Shown here: positions 24,054-32,449 of the stretch, one piece after another | Layout: each line of letters starts with the position of its first letter | How positions within the stretch are numbered: the stretch's first letter is position 1 | Source: Lachnospiraceae bacterium | GTDB taxonomy: Bacteria > Bacillota > Clostridia > Lachnospirales > Lachnospiraceae | Assembly (NCBI GenBank): GCA_017511045.1 | Contig: JAFWLM010000110.1 | Location: forward strand, 1-47,432 | Reading direction: 5' to 3' | DNA: 47,432 nucleotides | Notes under the pieces: generated by a model | What the model was told of the DNA's origin: nothing | Seen by the model: only the letters and a program-made list of their open reading frames with translations | Database searches by the model: none | Program-made: the position numbers and the translations under genes

Positions 24054-24081
24054 ATCCCCAAAGAGCGAACTCTTCGGGGAT
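24054..24081 (-). terminator. terminator of rplM-rpsI
   Basis: A 12-bp stem with one mismatch (24054-24065 with 24070-24081), followed on the minus strand by TTTTTC. It starts 22 bp after the rpsI stop. Confidence 0.8.
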
Positions 24082-24103
24082 CTGATTCTCTGTATCGTTT
24101 TGA

Positions 24104-24493
24104 CTAACGTTTGGAGAACTGCGGTGCACGTCTTGCGCCTTTGAGACCGTATTTCTTTCTTTCTTTCATTCTCGGATCTCTTGTAAGATATCCTGCCTTT
24201 TTAAGAACTGGTCTGTTCTCTGCATCAGCCTGTACCAGGGCTCTTGCAATACCATGACGGATCGCACCTGCCTGTCCTGTAAATCCGCCGCCTTTAACGG
24301 TAACGGTTACATCATACTTGTCAGCACTGTTTAAAGCTTCCAGAGGCTGGCGAACGATCACTTTCAGTGTCTCATAGCCAAAGTAATCATCAAGGCTTCT
24401 TTTGTTTACTGTGATATTTCCTTTGCCCGGTGCAATGTAAACTCTTGCAATACTCTTTTTTCTTCTTCCGGTTCCGTAAAATTTATCTGCCAA
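24104..24493 (-). CDS. rpsI: 30S ribosomal protein S9
   Basis: 129 residues, full length. [15 protein letters not shown] opens it and the conserved C-terminal SKR that reaches the P-site tRNA closes it. The start codon is TTG, 8 nt after AAAGGAGG. It follows rplM by 20 bp, the universal L13-S9 pair. Confidence 0.97.
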   Translation of the reverse strand: MADKFYGTGRRKKSIARVYIAPGKGNITVNKRSLDDYFGYETLKVIVRQPLEALNSADKYDVTVTVKGGGFTGQAGAIRHGIARALVQADAENRPVLKKAGYLTRDPRMKERKKYGLKGARRAPQFSKR

Positions 24494-24513
24494 TGTTATT
24501 TCCTCCTTTCAGC

Positions 24514-24942
24514 TTAAACTTCCAATGCTTCCGGCTTCTGTGCCTGATGCGGATGTTCCGGACCTGCGTATACGAACATCTTCTTGATCATCTTACGTCC
24601 TAAAGGTCCTTTTGGAAGCATTCCCTTAACTGCAAGTTCAATAACTTTTTCCGGCTTCTTAGCGATCATTGTCTTGAGGTCTGTTTCCTTCATTCCTCCG
24701 ACATAATCGGAATGATGGTAGTAGATCTTCTGATCTAATTTCTTACCTGTAACTTTGATCTTTTCTGCGTTGATAACGATTACGTAATCACCGGTATCTT
24801 CGTGAGGTGTATAGATTGGTTTGTTCTTACCTCTTAAGATTTTTGCAAGTTCGCTGGAGAGACGTCCGAGAGTTTTGCCATCAGCATCAACGACAAACCA
24901 TTTTCTCTCGATCTTCTCAGGATTAGCCATAAATGTCTTCAT
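24514..24942 (-). CDS. rplM: 50S ribosomal protein L13
   Basis: 142 residues, full length: [18 protein letters not shown] near the N-terminus and the core [17 protein letters not shown] at the C-terminus. TAGGAGG precedes the ATG. First gene of the L13-S9 operon, with a structured leader. Confidence 0.97.
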   Translation of the reverse strand: MKTFMANPEKIERKWFVVDADGKTLGRLSSELAKILRGKNKPIYTPHEDTGDYVIVINAEKIKVTGKKLDQKIYYHHSDYVGGMKETDLKTMIAKKPEKVIELAVKGMLPKGPLGRKMIKKMFVYAGPEHPHQAQKPEALEV

Positions 24943-25021
24943 CGATTTTCCTCCTAAATGTCTTTGGTTCCTGCGCTGCTTTCACTGTAATGTCCGGACA
25001 GCTTCCTTCAGTACCTGAACC
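24943..25021 (-). promoter_or_regulatory. structured rplM leader, probably an L13 autoregulatory leader
   Basis: The minus-strand leader folds into a domain closed by GGTTC (25017-25021) and GAACC (24966-24970), with inner GCUG/CAGC pairing, ending just before the ribosome site. A TATATA box at 25024-25029 would start the RNA right at the closing stem. L13 leader RNAs of this position are known in Firmicutes. The family match is from memory and needs a covariance-model search. Confidence 0.45.
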
Positions 25022-25087
25022 GTTATATACATTTTACTTCCGGCAGTTTCTTATACTCTTTCGGGGCTAATTGAAAGGGCATAAAAA

Positions 25088-25130
25088 ACCTGTCGTCACA
25101 AGCTAAGATTATATAGCAGTGACGACAGGT
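25088..25130 (-). terminator. terminator after secA and the SnoaL-like gene
   Basis: A perfect 12-bp stem ACCTGTCGTCAC/GTGACGACAGGT with a 19-nt loop, followed on the minus strand by TTTTTTA. Confidence 0.8.
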
Positions 25131-25161
25131 CTGTCAACTAAAAATCCTTAAAAATCAGCAA

Positions 25162-25533
25162 TTAATCAAAGAGGTCTCTTCCGCTTGTTGCAACAAGTCC
25201 TCCGACATCATGCTCCACAACATCCCAGTGCTCTGCAAGCTTTCCGTCCTGCAGGCGGTAGATGTCAACGACCTTGTTCACAGAGCCGTTGCTTCCCATC
25301 GTGCATTTGAAGAAAACAGCCACATGATCTTTATTCTCAAAGATCTTTTTGATTTCCATATGCGGCTTTGCAGCGAGGAATTTTGCAGCAAACTCTTTAA
25401 ATCCTTCTTTTCCGTCTGCAACGCCGACGTTATGCTGCATATAATCATCTCTCATAAAATCATCAAGATGGGTCAGGTCCCAGCCGTTAAAAACTTCTTC
25501 ATAGAACTTTAAAACTACTTCTTTGTTTGTCAT
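25162..25533 (-). CDS. SnoaL-like / NTF2-fold protein
   Basis: A 123-residue NTF2-like cone-fold protein of the SnoaL/ester cyclase-type group. It opens VVLKFYEEVFNGWDLTHLDDFM and has the mid motif YMQHNVGVADGKEGFKEF and the late DIYRLQDGKLAEHWDVVE, typical of small hydrophobic-ligand-binding proteins and SnoaL-like cyclases. Ligand and reaction are unknown. It starts 14 bp after the secA stop codon and shares its terminator, so it is probably co-transcribed. In many Firmicutes prfB occupies this place. Confidence 0.8.
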   Translation of the reverse strand: MTNKEVVLKFYEEVFNGWDLTHLDDFMRDDYMQHNVGVADGKEGFKEFAAKFLAAKPHMEIKKIFENKDHVAVFFKCTMGSNGSVNKVVDIYRLQDGKLAEHWDVVEHDVGGLVATSGRDLFD

Positions 25534-25547
25534 AGCGCTGTCCTTTC

Positions 25548-28118
25548 TTATGCTTTCCGTCCGCAGCAGTGTTTATATTTCTTTCCGGAACCGCATGGGC
25601 ACGGATCATTTGGATATACTTTGTCATCCGCACGTTTCTTCGGCGCCTTTACCGCAGAATCGTCCTTATTGGTTGCCATTGGTTTTACGACCTGCTCACG
25701 TTTCACTTCCTGCTCGATCTTGATGTGCATCATCACGCGGACAGTATCCTCCTGAATTCCGGCGATCATGCCATCGAACATATCATAGCCGGCCATCTTA
25801 TACTCCACGACCGGATCTCTCTGGCCGTATGCCTGAAGGCCGATGCCCTGACGGAGCTGGTCCATATCATCGATGTGGTTCATCCAGTGACGGTCGATCA
25901 CTCTGAGCAAAACGACACGCTCAACTTCACGCAGATGCTCTTCTACCGGGAATTCTTTTTCCTTCGCCTCATAGAGACGGTGTCCCAGCTCGATCATATC
26001 CTGACGGAAATCATCTTTGCTGTAGCCGCCGCTCAGCTGTTCGCCAGAAAGTCCGACGACTGTACCGAATACCGGATTCCAGCTCTCATTAAAGGAGGTC
26101 ATATCCCATTCATCCGGTTTCGTTCCTTCAACGATATTGGCATTAACGATCCGTTCTGCAGTGGCATCGATCATCGTAAAGATCGATTCACGCATTGACT
26201 CACCGTCAAGTACTCTGCGGCGCTCTGCGTAAATGATCTCCCTCTGCTCATTCATGACTTCATCATATTCAAGCAGATTCTTCCTGATACCGAAGTTGTT
26301 GTTCTCGATCTTTTCCTGCGCTCTTTCGATCGCATTGGAAAGCATTTTATGCTCGATCTGTTCTCCGTCATCCACACCAAGTGTATTGAAAACGCCCATA
26401 AGACGTTCCGAGCCGAACAGACGCATCAGATCATCTTCAAGAGAGATATAGAAGCGGCTTTCGCCCGGGTCTCCCTGTCTTCCGGAACGACCGCGCAGCT
26501 GGTTGTCGATACGTCTTGCTTCATGACGCTCCGTACCGATGATCTTAAGACCACCTGCTGCCTTGGCTTCGTCGTCCAGCTTAATATCGGTACCACGGCC
26601 GGCCATGTTGGTTGCGATTGTAACCGCTCCATGCTTTCCGGCCTCTGCAACGATCTGTGCCTCCTGCTCATGGAACTTTGCATTCAACACGTTATGTTTT
26701 ACGCCGCGTTTGCTGAGCATCTTAGAGAGCAGCTCTGAGGTCTCGATCGTGATCGTACCAACCAGGACCGGCTGTCCTTTTTCATGTGCTGCTACGATCT
26801 CATCAATAACGGCTTTATATTTTTCTTTTTTGGTTTTATAAACTGCATCCTGCAGATCCTGACGGATGACCGGTACATTGGTCGGGATCTCAACAACGTC
26901 CATTCCGTAAATGTTACGGAACTCATTTTCTTCCGTCAGTGCGGTACCTGTCATACCGGCTTTCTTGCGATACTTATTGAAGAAGTTCTGGAAGGTGATC
27001 GTTGCCAGCGTTCTGGATTCCCGTTTTACCTGCACATGCTCTTTTGCCTCGATTGCCTGATGCAGACCGTCGGAATATCTTCTTCCCGGCATGATACGTC
27101 CGGTAAATTCATCAACGATCAGGATCTGATCATCTTTTACAACATAGTCCTGATCGCGGTGCATCAGATTATGGGCACGGAGCGCTAAGATGATGTTATG
27201 CTGGATCTCCAGATTTTCCGGATCGGCAAGGTTTTCGATCTTAAAGAACTGCTCTACTTTCCGGACACCCTGCTCGGTAAGGTTGACAGATTTTTCTTTT
27301 TCATTCACGACGAAATCGCCTGTCTCTTCCATTTTCTCGCCCATGATGATATCCATCTTGCCGAGTTCTTTTGCCTCGCCGCGCTGCAGCTGTTTTGCAA
27401 GGATATCGCAAAGCTCATAAAGCTTCGTGGACTTCGCAGACTGACCGCTGATGATCAGAGGCGTTCTTGCTTCGTCGATCAGGATGGAGTCGACCTCGTC
27501 GACGATCGCATAGTTCAATTCTCTTTGAACCAGGTCTTCTTTTCTTACGACCATGTTATCACGGAGGTAATCAAATCCCAGTTCATTATTCGTAACATAT
27601 GTGATGTCGCAGCTGTATGCTTCTTTTCTCTCTTCGCTGGTCATGCTGTTCAGCACGACTCCGACGGTAAGACCTAAGGCTCTGTGAACCTGTCCCATCC
27701 ACTCAGCATCACGGTTTGCCAGATAGTCGTTGACCGTTACGACATGAACACCGCGGCCTTCCAGTGCGTTCAGGTACGACGGTAAAAGACAGGTCTGTGT
27801 CTTACCTTCACCTGTCTTCATTTCGGCGATACGTCCCTGATGAAGGATGATGCCGCCCATCAGCTGAACCGGATAATGCTCTGTTCCGAGTTTTCTTCTG
27901 GTTGCCTCTCTGACGAGCGCAAACGCTTCTACTAACAGATCATCCAGAGTCTCACCTGCTGCAAGGCGCTTCTTGAACTCTTCCGTCTTTGCAGCCATCT
28001 GCTCATCAGAAAGCTTCATCATGGAAGGTCTTAAATCCTCTATTTTCTTTACCAGCGGTGAGATCCTTTTGATCTCTTTGGAACTATGACTTCCGAAAAG
28101 TTTCTCTTTTAATCCCAT
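25548..28118 (-). CDS. secA: preprotein translocase ATPase SecA
   Basis: An 856-residue motor of Sec secretion that pushes preproteins through SecYEG using ATP. Motifs: helicase-like [12 protein letters not shown] (Walker A), [20 protein letters not shown] (Walker B region), [12 protein letters not shown] and [22 protein letters not shown]. The C-terminal zinc-binding tail [13 protein letters not shown], used for SecB or ribosome contact, is intact. The start is set at MGLKEKLFG, where the family begins, 12 nt after AGGAG; the frame also contains an ATG nine codons earlier without a ribosome site. It follows hpf, a common Firmicutes pair. Confidence 0.96.
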   Translation of the reverse strand: MGLKEKLFGSHSSKEIKRISPLVKKIEDLRPSMMKLSDEQMAAKTEEFKKRLAAGETLDDLLVEAFALVREATRRKLGTEHYPVQLMGGIILHQGRIAEMKTGEGKTQTCLLPSYLNALEGRGVHVVTVNDYLANRDAEWMGQVHRALGLTVGVVLNSMTSEERKEAYSCDITYVTNNELGFDYLRDNMVVRKEDLVQRELNYAIVDEVDSILIDEARTPLIISGQSAKSTKLYELCDILAKQLQRGEAKELGKMDIIMGEKMEETGDFVVNEKEKSVNLTEQGVRKVEQFFKIENLADPENLEIQHNIILALRAHNLMHRDQDYVVKDDQILIVDEFTGRIMPGRRYSDGLHQAIEAKEHVQVKRESRTLATITFQNFFNKYRKKAGMTGTALTEENEFRNIYGMDVVEIPTNVPVIRQDLQDAVYKTKKEKYKAVIDEIVAAHEKGQPVLVGTITIETSELLSKMLSKRGVKHNVLNAKFHEQEAQIVAEAGKHGAVTIATNMAGRGTDIKLDDEAKAAGGLKIIGTERHEARRIDNQLRGRSGRQGDPGESRFYISLEDDLMRLFGSERLMGVFNTLGVDDGEQIEHKMLSNAIERAQEKIENNNFGIRKNLLEYDEVMNEQREIIYAERRRVLDGESMRESIFTMIDATAERIVNANIVEGTKPDEWDMTSFNESWNPVFGTVVGLSGEQLSGGYSKDDFRQDMIELGHRLYEAKEKEFPVEEHLREVERVVLLRVIDRHWMNHIDDMDQLRQGIGLQAYGQRDPVVEYKMAGYDMFDGMIAGIQEDTVRVMMHIKIEQEVKREQVVKPMATNKDDSAVKAPKKRADDKVYPNDPCPCGSGKKYKHCCGRKA

Positions 28119-28150
28119 TGATTTATAGTGCTCCTGTTTCTTCATGATTC

Positions 28151-28173
28151 GGCGCCGCTTATCAGGCGGCGCC
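28151..28173 (-). promoter_or_regulatory. GC-rich hairpin just upstream of secA
   Basis: A perfect 8-bp all-GC stem GGCGCCGC/GCGGCGCC with a 7-nt loop lies between hpf and secA, about 35 bp before the secA ATG. No T-run follows on the minus strand, so it is not a standard terminator. It might tune read-through or translation of secA. Confidence 0.45.
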
Positions 28174-28208
28174 TCTTAATAATTCGATATTTAATTTTAA
28201 GCTTCTTT

Positions 28209-28736
28209 TTATTCAGGCTCGATCAGACCGTAAGTGTCGTTCTTTCTCTTATAAACAACATTGATCGTATCTGTCTCGGAGTTTGTAAAAACAAAGAAGT
28301 TATGTCCCAGAAGATCCATCTGCATGCAGGCCTCGACCGGATCCATCGGTTTGAAATCGAAACGTTTGTTTTTAACGATCTTGATCTCGTTCTCGTCCTC
28401 ATCGTAATCCTGCTCGATGTATTCTTTGGTGAAGGTCTTGCGATCCTGGTATTTATCGATCAGCTTGTTTTTGTATTTTTTCAACTGAGTCTCAATTGCC
28501 TCTTCCGCAAGGTCGATGGACACGTACATATCGGAGCTTGTCTGCTCTGCGCGGATAATGCCTCCCTTAACCGGGATCGTGACCTCGATCTTCTGGCGGC
28601 TCTTTTCGACACTCAAGGTGACCAGCACCTCCGTATCGTGTGAAAAATACCTTTCAAGTTTGCCGATCTTCTCCTGGATGGCTGACTTAAGGCTTTCTGT
28701 GACATCAACATTTCTGCCTGTTATAGTGTATTTCAC
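28209..28736 (-). CDS. hpf: long-form ribosome hibernation promoting factor
   Basis: 175 residues. The N-terminal ribosome-binding domain (KYTITGRNVDVTESLKSAI, then KLERYF and EVTIPVKGGIIRAEQTSSD) is followed by an acidic linker and the C-terminal dimerisation domain that joins two 70S ribosomes (IKNKRFDFKPMDPVEACMQMDLLGHNFFVF, split 115-145). The GTG at 28734-28736 is chosen: AAAGGGG is 7 nt upstream and the family starts there. A TACAAT box lies about 30 bp upstream. Confidence 0.93.
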   Translation of the reverse strand: MKYTITGRNVDVTESLKSAIQEKIGKLERYFSHDTEVLVTLSVEKSRQKIEVTIPVKGGIIRAEQTSSDMYVSIDLAEEAIETQLKKYKNKLIDKYQDRKTFTKEYIEQDYDEDENEIKIVKNKRFDFKPMDPVEACMQMDLLGHNFFVFTNSETDTINVVYKRKNDTYGLIEPE

Positions 28737-28781
28737 TATATCACCCCTTTCCGCCTTTTTTGATGGTTTCATTGTATCATA

Positions 28782-28806
28782 AAAGAGTTCCCGGTGGGAA
28801 CTCTTT
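28782..28806 (-). terminator. terminator of the NlpC/P60 gene
   Basis: Perfect 11-bp stem AAAGAGTTCCC/GGGAACTCTTT with a 3-nt loop, followed on the minus strand by TATGA. It lies 22 bp after the NlpC stop. Confidence 0.75.
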
Positions 28807-28827
28807 CACAAAATTTTCTTATTTCTG

Positions 28828-30084
28828 CTAGTTGATGTATCTTGCGATATTGATGATCGGCATCATGTACATGCTCGCATAACTTGCTGTCGTTCCGGGT
28901 ACGGATTCATGCACCACTGTGCCGTCTCCGATGTAAAGGGCTACATGACCCGGATAAGCAACGATATCGCCCGGACGGATGTCATCAATGGAAACAGAAG
29001 TTCCGCCCCATGACTGTGCATCTGAAGATCTGGAGATCTCGATTCCGTATGCTCTGTAGATTGCACTGGTGAATCCGCTGCAGTCTGCGCCGTAACTGAG
29101 GTCTGAACTTCCCCAGACATATGGCAGGACACCGACGAACTGCTGTGCATATGCTGCAATGGCTGCTCTTAATGCTGCCACATCTTCGGAATCCGGAGCT
29201 GCAGGAGCAATATTGATGCTTCTTCTCTCGTAGCTTGCAGCCTCTTCTGCTTTTCCGTTTTCGATATCTTCTGCTGCAGTTACACCATCGTTAATGCGGT
29301 TTGTTGCATCGATCTCGGCAGAAACCAGCGCTGCATATCTTCTTACGACTGAGAAGGTCATATCATCATTGTAGACCCAGCCTTCACCTACGCCCGGAAC
29401 AGAGATCTTGCTGAATTCATCTCCATCTTCAACCAGGGTATATCTGACTCCGTCAGGAAGGACGCAGAGAACGGTGCTGTAATCCCACGGATCTTCATAG
29501 AGGTAAACATCACTGCTGTTTGCAAAAGCCGCACTGATATAAGTGGAACCATCCATGCCTTCCGCTTCGATGCCGCGTACGAATCCGTCTTTTTTGACAT
29601 AACCATTTACAGAATCAGAAATGATCTGATACCAGCTGCCCTGCTCTCTTACAAGCGTTGCAACATCACCGGCATACATATGTCCAACGACCTTAGCAAC
29701 GGTCTCACCGTTTTCAATTCGTTCATTACCTTTGATCTTATCATAGACATCTGCGGTGCCTTCCCCATTATAGATGATCAGCTTTCCGATGGTGCTTCCG
29801 TTAGCATCATAGTACTCATTGATGCCGTCGCCTAAAGATGCACCCAAAGCTGTGGTGGAAAGATACTCAACAGAACTTCCGGAGGTAGCTCCTACATAAC
29901 CGTCGATCACATTGCCCATGCCTGCACCCGGAAGTGTCAGCGCATCTTCTGCCATCACGACGTTTTGTTTTGTATTCGCAACACCCGCAAGGCTTGTAAC
30001 AGACATAATGCCGCCACCTAAGATCGTCACGGCACTAGCAAGAGCTATCATTGATATTTTATTAAACTTAAGAATTTTTGACAT
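28828..30084 (-). CDS. secreted SH3 / NlpC-P60 cell-wall hydrolase
   Basis: A 418-residue exported protein. A signal peptide (about residues 1-45; SMIALASAVTILGGG) precedes two SH3-type modules; the first contains HMYAGDVATLVREQGSWYQI and the second YTLVEDGDEFSKISVPG. A linker leads to the NlpC/P60 domain (about 305-418) with catalytic C335 (ADCSGF), H380 (PGHVALYIG) and a third polar residue near H392 (VVHES). Such enzymes cleave gamma-D-glutamyl-diamino acid bonds in peptidoglycan. No Shine-Dalgarno sequence is seen before the ATG, although the promoter would leave a leader of about 47 nt. Single-gene unit. Confidence 0.92.
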   Translation of the reverse strand: MSKILKFNKISMIALASAVTILGGGIMSVTSLAGVANTKQNVVMAEDALTLPGAGMGNVIDGYVGATSGSSVEYLSTTALGASLGDGINEYYDANGSTIGKLIIYNGEGTADVYDKIKGNERIENGETVAKVVGHMYAGDVATLVREQGSWYQIISDSVNGYVKKDGFVRGIEAEGMDGSTYISAAFANSSDVYLYEDPWDYSTVLCVLPDGVRYTLVEDGDEFSKISVPGVGEGWVYNDDMTFSVVRRYAALVSAEIDATNRINDGVTAAEDIENGKAEEAASYERRSINIAPAAPDSEDVAALRAAIAAYAQQFVGVLPYVWGSSDLSYGADCSGFTSAIYRAYGIEISRSSDAQSWGGTSVSIDDIRPGDIVAYPGHVALYIGDGTVVHESVPGTTASYASMYMMPIINIARYIN

Positions 30085-30137
30085 ATTTTTTGGAATTCGC
30101 TTTATTTTATTACGTAATTGTTACAAATTTCTTAATA

Positions 30138-30166
30138 AATATATCATCCATATATAGAAAAGTCAA
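30138..30166 (-). promoter_or_regulatory. promoter of the NlpC/P60 gene
   Basis: Minus-strand TTGACT (30161-30166), 17-nt spacer, TATATT (30138-30143). Confidence 0.75.
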
Positions 30167-30306
30167 CCGTTATATCTGTGAACATTTTATGAAAAATAAC
30201 ACAAAATACCACAATTTCTTGTGTCTACGGAGGAAGTCTGTCTACAAGATGTTGAGTCGTTGCTCCCGCTTTCCTTGGGAGAAAGTCTGTAATAATTCCG
30301 TAAAAA

Positions 30307-30349
30307 GGCAAAAGGCAGCCGCCTTAGCTGCTGCCCTCTGCCTTTTGCC
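30307..30349 (-). terminator. terminator of the lysine carrier gene
   Basis: A 12-bp perfect stem GGCAAAAGGCAG/CTGCCTTTTGCC with inner GCAGC/GCTGC pairing, followed on the minus strand by TTTTT. Between it and the NlpC promoter (30167-30306) no gene was found. Confidence 0.8.
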
Positions 30350-30374
30350 ATTCTGTTATACCCTTGTTTTGTTA

Positions 30375-32027
30375 TTAAGCCGTCTTTTTGCGGGTGATCA
30401 GCTTAATCACGAGTAAGGTTAATATCATCAGCGCAACTGCGATCGGAAGTGCAATCGCTGCATTCGGAAGTAATCCTGCAATAATATAGGAGACGAAGGA
30501 TACTGCTGCTACAGTGATCGCATACGGAAGCTGCGTGCTGACGTGCGTTACATGATCACACTGTGCTCCTGCAGATGCCATGATCGTGGTATCTGAGATC
30601 GGTGAGCAATGATCGCCGCATACAGCGCCGGCCATTGCCGCACTCATGTTGACGACGCCCAAAGAGGTCGTCAGCGGGAATGCTGCAAGTGTGATAGGGA
30701 TCAGGATTCCAAAAGTTCCCCAACTTGTTCCAGTTGCAAAGGAGATCACGACCGCAATAACGAATACCAGTGCCGGCAGGAACCAGGTGATGCCGCTTGC
30801 GCCTGCCATGATGCTCTCAACAAACTCTGTGGATCCTAAAGAATCGGTCATTGCCTTCAGTGTCCATGCGAAGGTCAGGATCAGGATCGCAGGGACCATG
30901 CTCTTGAATCCTTCCGGAATTGCGCCCATGCAGTCTTTGAAGCTGATGATCCTTCTGCACAGATAATAAATAATGGTAATGATCAAAGCGACTGCTCCGC
31001 CGTACATAAGGCCGACAGAAGCATCGGAATTTGCAAATGCGTCAACGACGTTTGCGCCTTCTAAAGCACCGCCTGTATAGATCAGACCGAAGATACAGCA
31101 GATGATCAGTACAACGATCGGGAAGATCAGGTCGATCACGCGTCCTTTCGGATTTGCCTGATCCTCTTCCGTATTGGAATACGGATTCATGCCGTTAAAG
31201 ATATCGCCGGCATCCGCCGCATCTGTGTATTTTTTCATTGGACCGTAATCCATCTTAAAGATGATCAGGAAGAACATCATGACAATGGTAAGGACCGCAT
31301 AGAAGTTGAACGGGATCGATGCGATGAACGCATGGAGTCCCTGACCTTCTCCGACATAACCGGAAACTGCTGCCGCCCAGGAAGAGATTGGAGCGATGAT
31401 GCAGACAGGAGCTGCCGTTGCATCGATCAGGTAAGCCAGCTTTGCACGGCTGATTTTAGAAGCGTCGCTGACCGGTCTCATAACAGAACCTACGGTCAGG
31501 CAGTTGAAATAGTCATCGATAAAGATCAGAATACCAAGGATAATGGTGGCAACCTGCGCACCGCCGTGGCTCTTGATATGTTTTGCCGCCCATCGTCCGA
31601 ATGCAGCACTGCCTCCTGCCCGGTTCATTAATACGACCATTGTTCCGAGAATGACCAGGAAGACTAAAATACCAACATTCCAGCTGTCTGCCAGTGCGCC
31701 GTCAACAAAGCCGTCACTGAAAATATGCTCTAATGCGCCAAGCGGGTTTCCGTTGGCATAGAAGAAGCCGCCGACTAAAATACCGACAAATAAGGAAGAA
31801 TAGACTTCTTTGGTGATCAATGCCAGCACGATCGCAACGATCGGCGGAACCAGAGACCAGAATTTTCCGTAGAAGACGCTCTCGGCAACGGCTTCCCCGT
31901 CTTCAGCAAATACAGTCCATGCAAACATCATCACAAACACAGCTGCAATGATCACGATGCGGGCGATCTGTCTTCCCCTTGACAGCTGCCTCTTTTGTCC
32001 AAACAATTCGTTTCTTAATTTTCTCAT
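30375..32027 (-). CDS. NhaC-family carrier, probable lysine transporter (LysW type)
   Basis: A 550-residue membrane protein of the NhaC Na+/H+ antiporter family with about 11-13 helices. Signatures include GILIFIDDYFNCLTVGSVMRP, DATAAPVCIIAPISSWAA, ATGTSWGTFGILIPI and AGAVCGDHCSPISDTTI, each a conserved ion-site helix of this group. The true start is the ATG preceded by GGAGG 6 nt upstream; the longer frame runs into the riboswitch. Because the gene is directly downstream of a lysine riboswitch and terminator, it most likely imports lysine (the LysW assignment known from comparative work) and not simply Na+/H+. Substrate inferred from regulation. Confidence 0.85.
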   Translation of the reverse strand: MRKLRNELFGQKRQLSRGRQIARIVIIAAVFVMMFAWTVFAEDGEAVAESVFYGKFWSLVPPIVAIVLALITKEVYSSLFVGILVGGFFYANGNPLGALEHIFSDGFVDGALADSWNVGILVFLVILGTMVVLMNRAGGSAAFGRWAAKHIKSHGGAQVATIILGILIFIDDYFNCLTVGSVMRPVSDASKISRAKLAYLIDATAAPVCIIAPISSWAAAVSGYVGEGQGLHAFIASIPFNFYAVLTIVMMFFLIIFKMDYGPMKKYTDAADAGDIFNGMNPYSNTEEDQANPKGRVIDLIFPIVVLIICCIFGLIYTGGALEGANVVDAFANSDASVGLMYGGAVALIITIIYYLCRRIISFKDCMGAIPEGFKSMVPAILILTFAWTLKAMTDSLGSTEFVESIMAGASGITWFLPALVFVIAVVISFATGTSWGTFGILIPITLAAFPLTTSLGVVNMSAAMAGAVCGDHCSPISDTTIMASAGAQCDHVTHVSTQLPYAITVAAVSFVSYIIAGLLPNAAIALPIAVALMILTLLVIKLITRKKTA

Positions 32028-32071
32028 AGTTGCCTCCGTTTTTTCGGATCGCTTTGTGCTTCTTTGAAAAT

Positions 32072-32102
32072 AAAAAAGATGTTTCGCAAATTGCAAAACA
32101 TC
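32072..32102 (-). terminator. riboswitch-controlled terminator of the lysine carrier
   Basis: A stem of about 11 bp (32078-32102, GATGTTT with AAACATC plus inner pairs) followed on the minus strand by T6. It lies between the aptamer and the start codon. The upstream segment AAGAC...GTCTT may form the alternative structure. Lysine binding should favour termination. Confidence 0.8.
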
Positions 32103-32128
32103 ACACTTTCAAGACATTTCCGTCTTCT

Positions 32129-32294
32129 GCAAAAAAGCTCTCCACAAATGTGACAGTCCGGCAGGTATTTCCTGCAGGCCCAACAGTTTTTCCATTCAGG
32201 AAGAAAAACTATTTCGGCGGAATCCCCTTTCTGTAACGGCGGCATCCTGCTGCCTAAACCGCTCATACTCTTGTCATCCGCGCCTCTATTTCGC
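32129..32294 (-). ncRNA. lysine riboswitch (L box)
   Basis: A 166-nt minus-strand aptamer. P1 pairs GCGAAATAG (32286-32294) with CTTTTTTGC (32129-32137). The conserved core is plain: TAGAGGCGCGGATGAC after P1, a GTATGAG segment, GAAAGGGGATTCCGCCGAA, TTGGGCCTGC, and GGACTGTCAC before a small P5 hairpin. These match the L-box consensus seen before lysC and lysine transporter genes. It controls the NhaC-family gene by transcription attenuation. Confidence 0.9.
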
Positions 32295-32318
32295 AATCAC
32301 TATTTGATTATTTTACTG

Positions 32319-32347
32319 ATTATAGTGAGGCATCTTTCTAATGTCAA
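32319..32347 (-). promoter_or_regulatory. consensus promoter of the riboswitch-lysine carrier unit
   Basis: Minus-strand TTGACA (32342-32347), 17-nt spacer, TATAAT (32319-32324), a perfect sigma-A promoter. The predicted start lies about 18 nt before riboswitch P1. Confidence 0.9.
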
Positions 32348-32388
32348 CGCAAAAATCATTTTAATAAAGTATGAAAGCATAAAAGCAT

Positions 32389-32418
32389 CAGGGACAGAAG
32401 GATCTTCTTCTGCCCCTG
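32389..32418 (-). terminator. terminator of clpB
   Basis: A 12-bp stem (32389-32400 with 32407-32418, one G-U) about 30 bp after the clpB stop. The T-run behind it is weak (GCTTTTATGC). Confidence 0.6.
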
Positions 32419-32449
32419 GCTTCGTTTCATTTGTTATATTTACAACTCT

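Noticed and set aside
30170-30306. Possible c-di-AMP (ydaO) riboswitch before the NlpC/P60 gene
   Set aside because: The core motifs are absent, and a good promoter (30138-30166) lies downstream of this stretch, so it would not be in the mRNA.
30078-30416. Plus-strand open frame of 112 codons with a hydrophobic tail, possibly a small toxin
   Set aside because: It runs through the NlpC promoter and the lysine carrier terminator and overlaps that gene's 3' end. No well-spaced ribosome site fits it.
30375-32027. Simple Na+/H+ antiporter
   Set aside because: The lysine riboswitch in its leader makes lysine transport more likely, although the family is NhaC.
32024-32296. 90-codon minus-strand frame upstream of the lysine carrier
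   Set aside because: It is the lysine riboswitch read as codons. Aptamer motifs and terminator explain the sequence.
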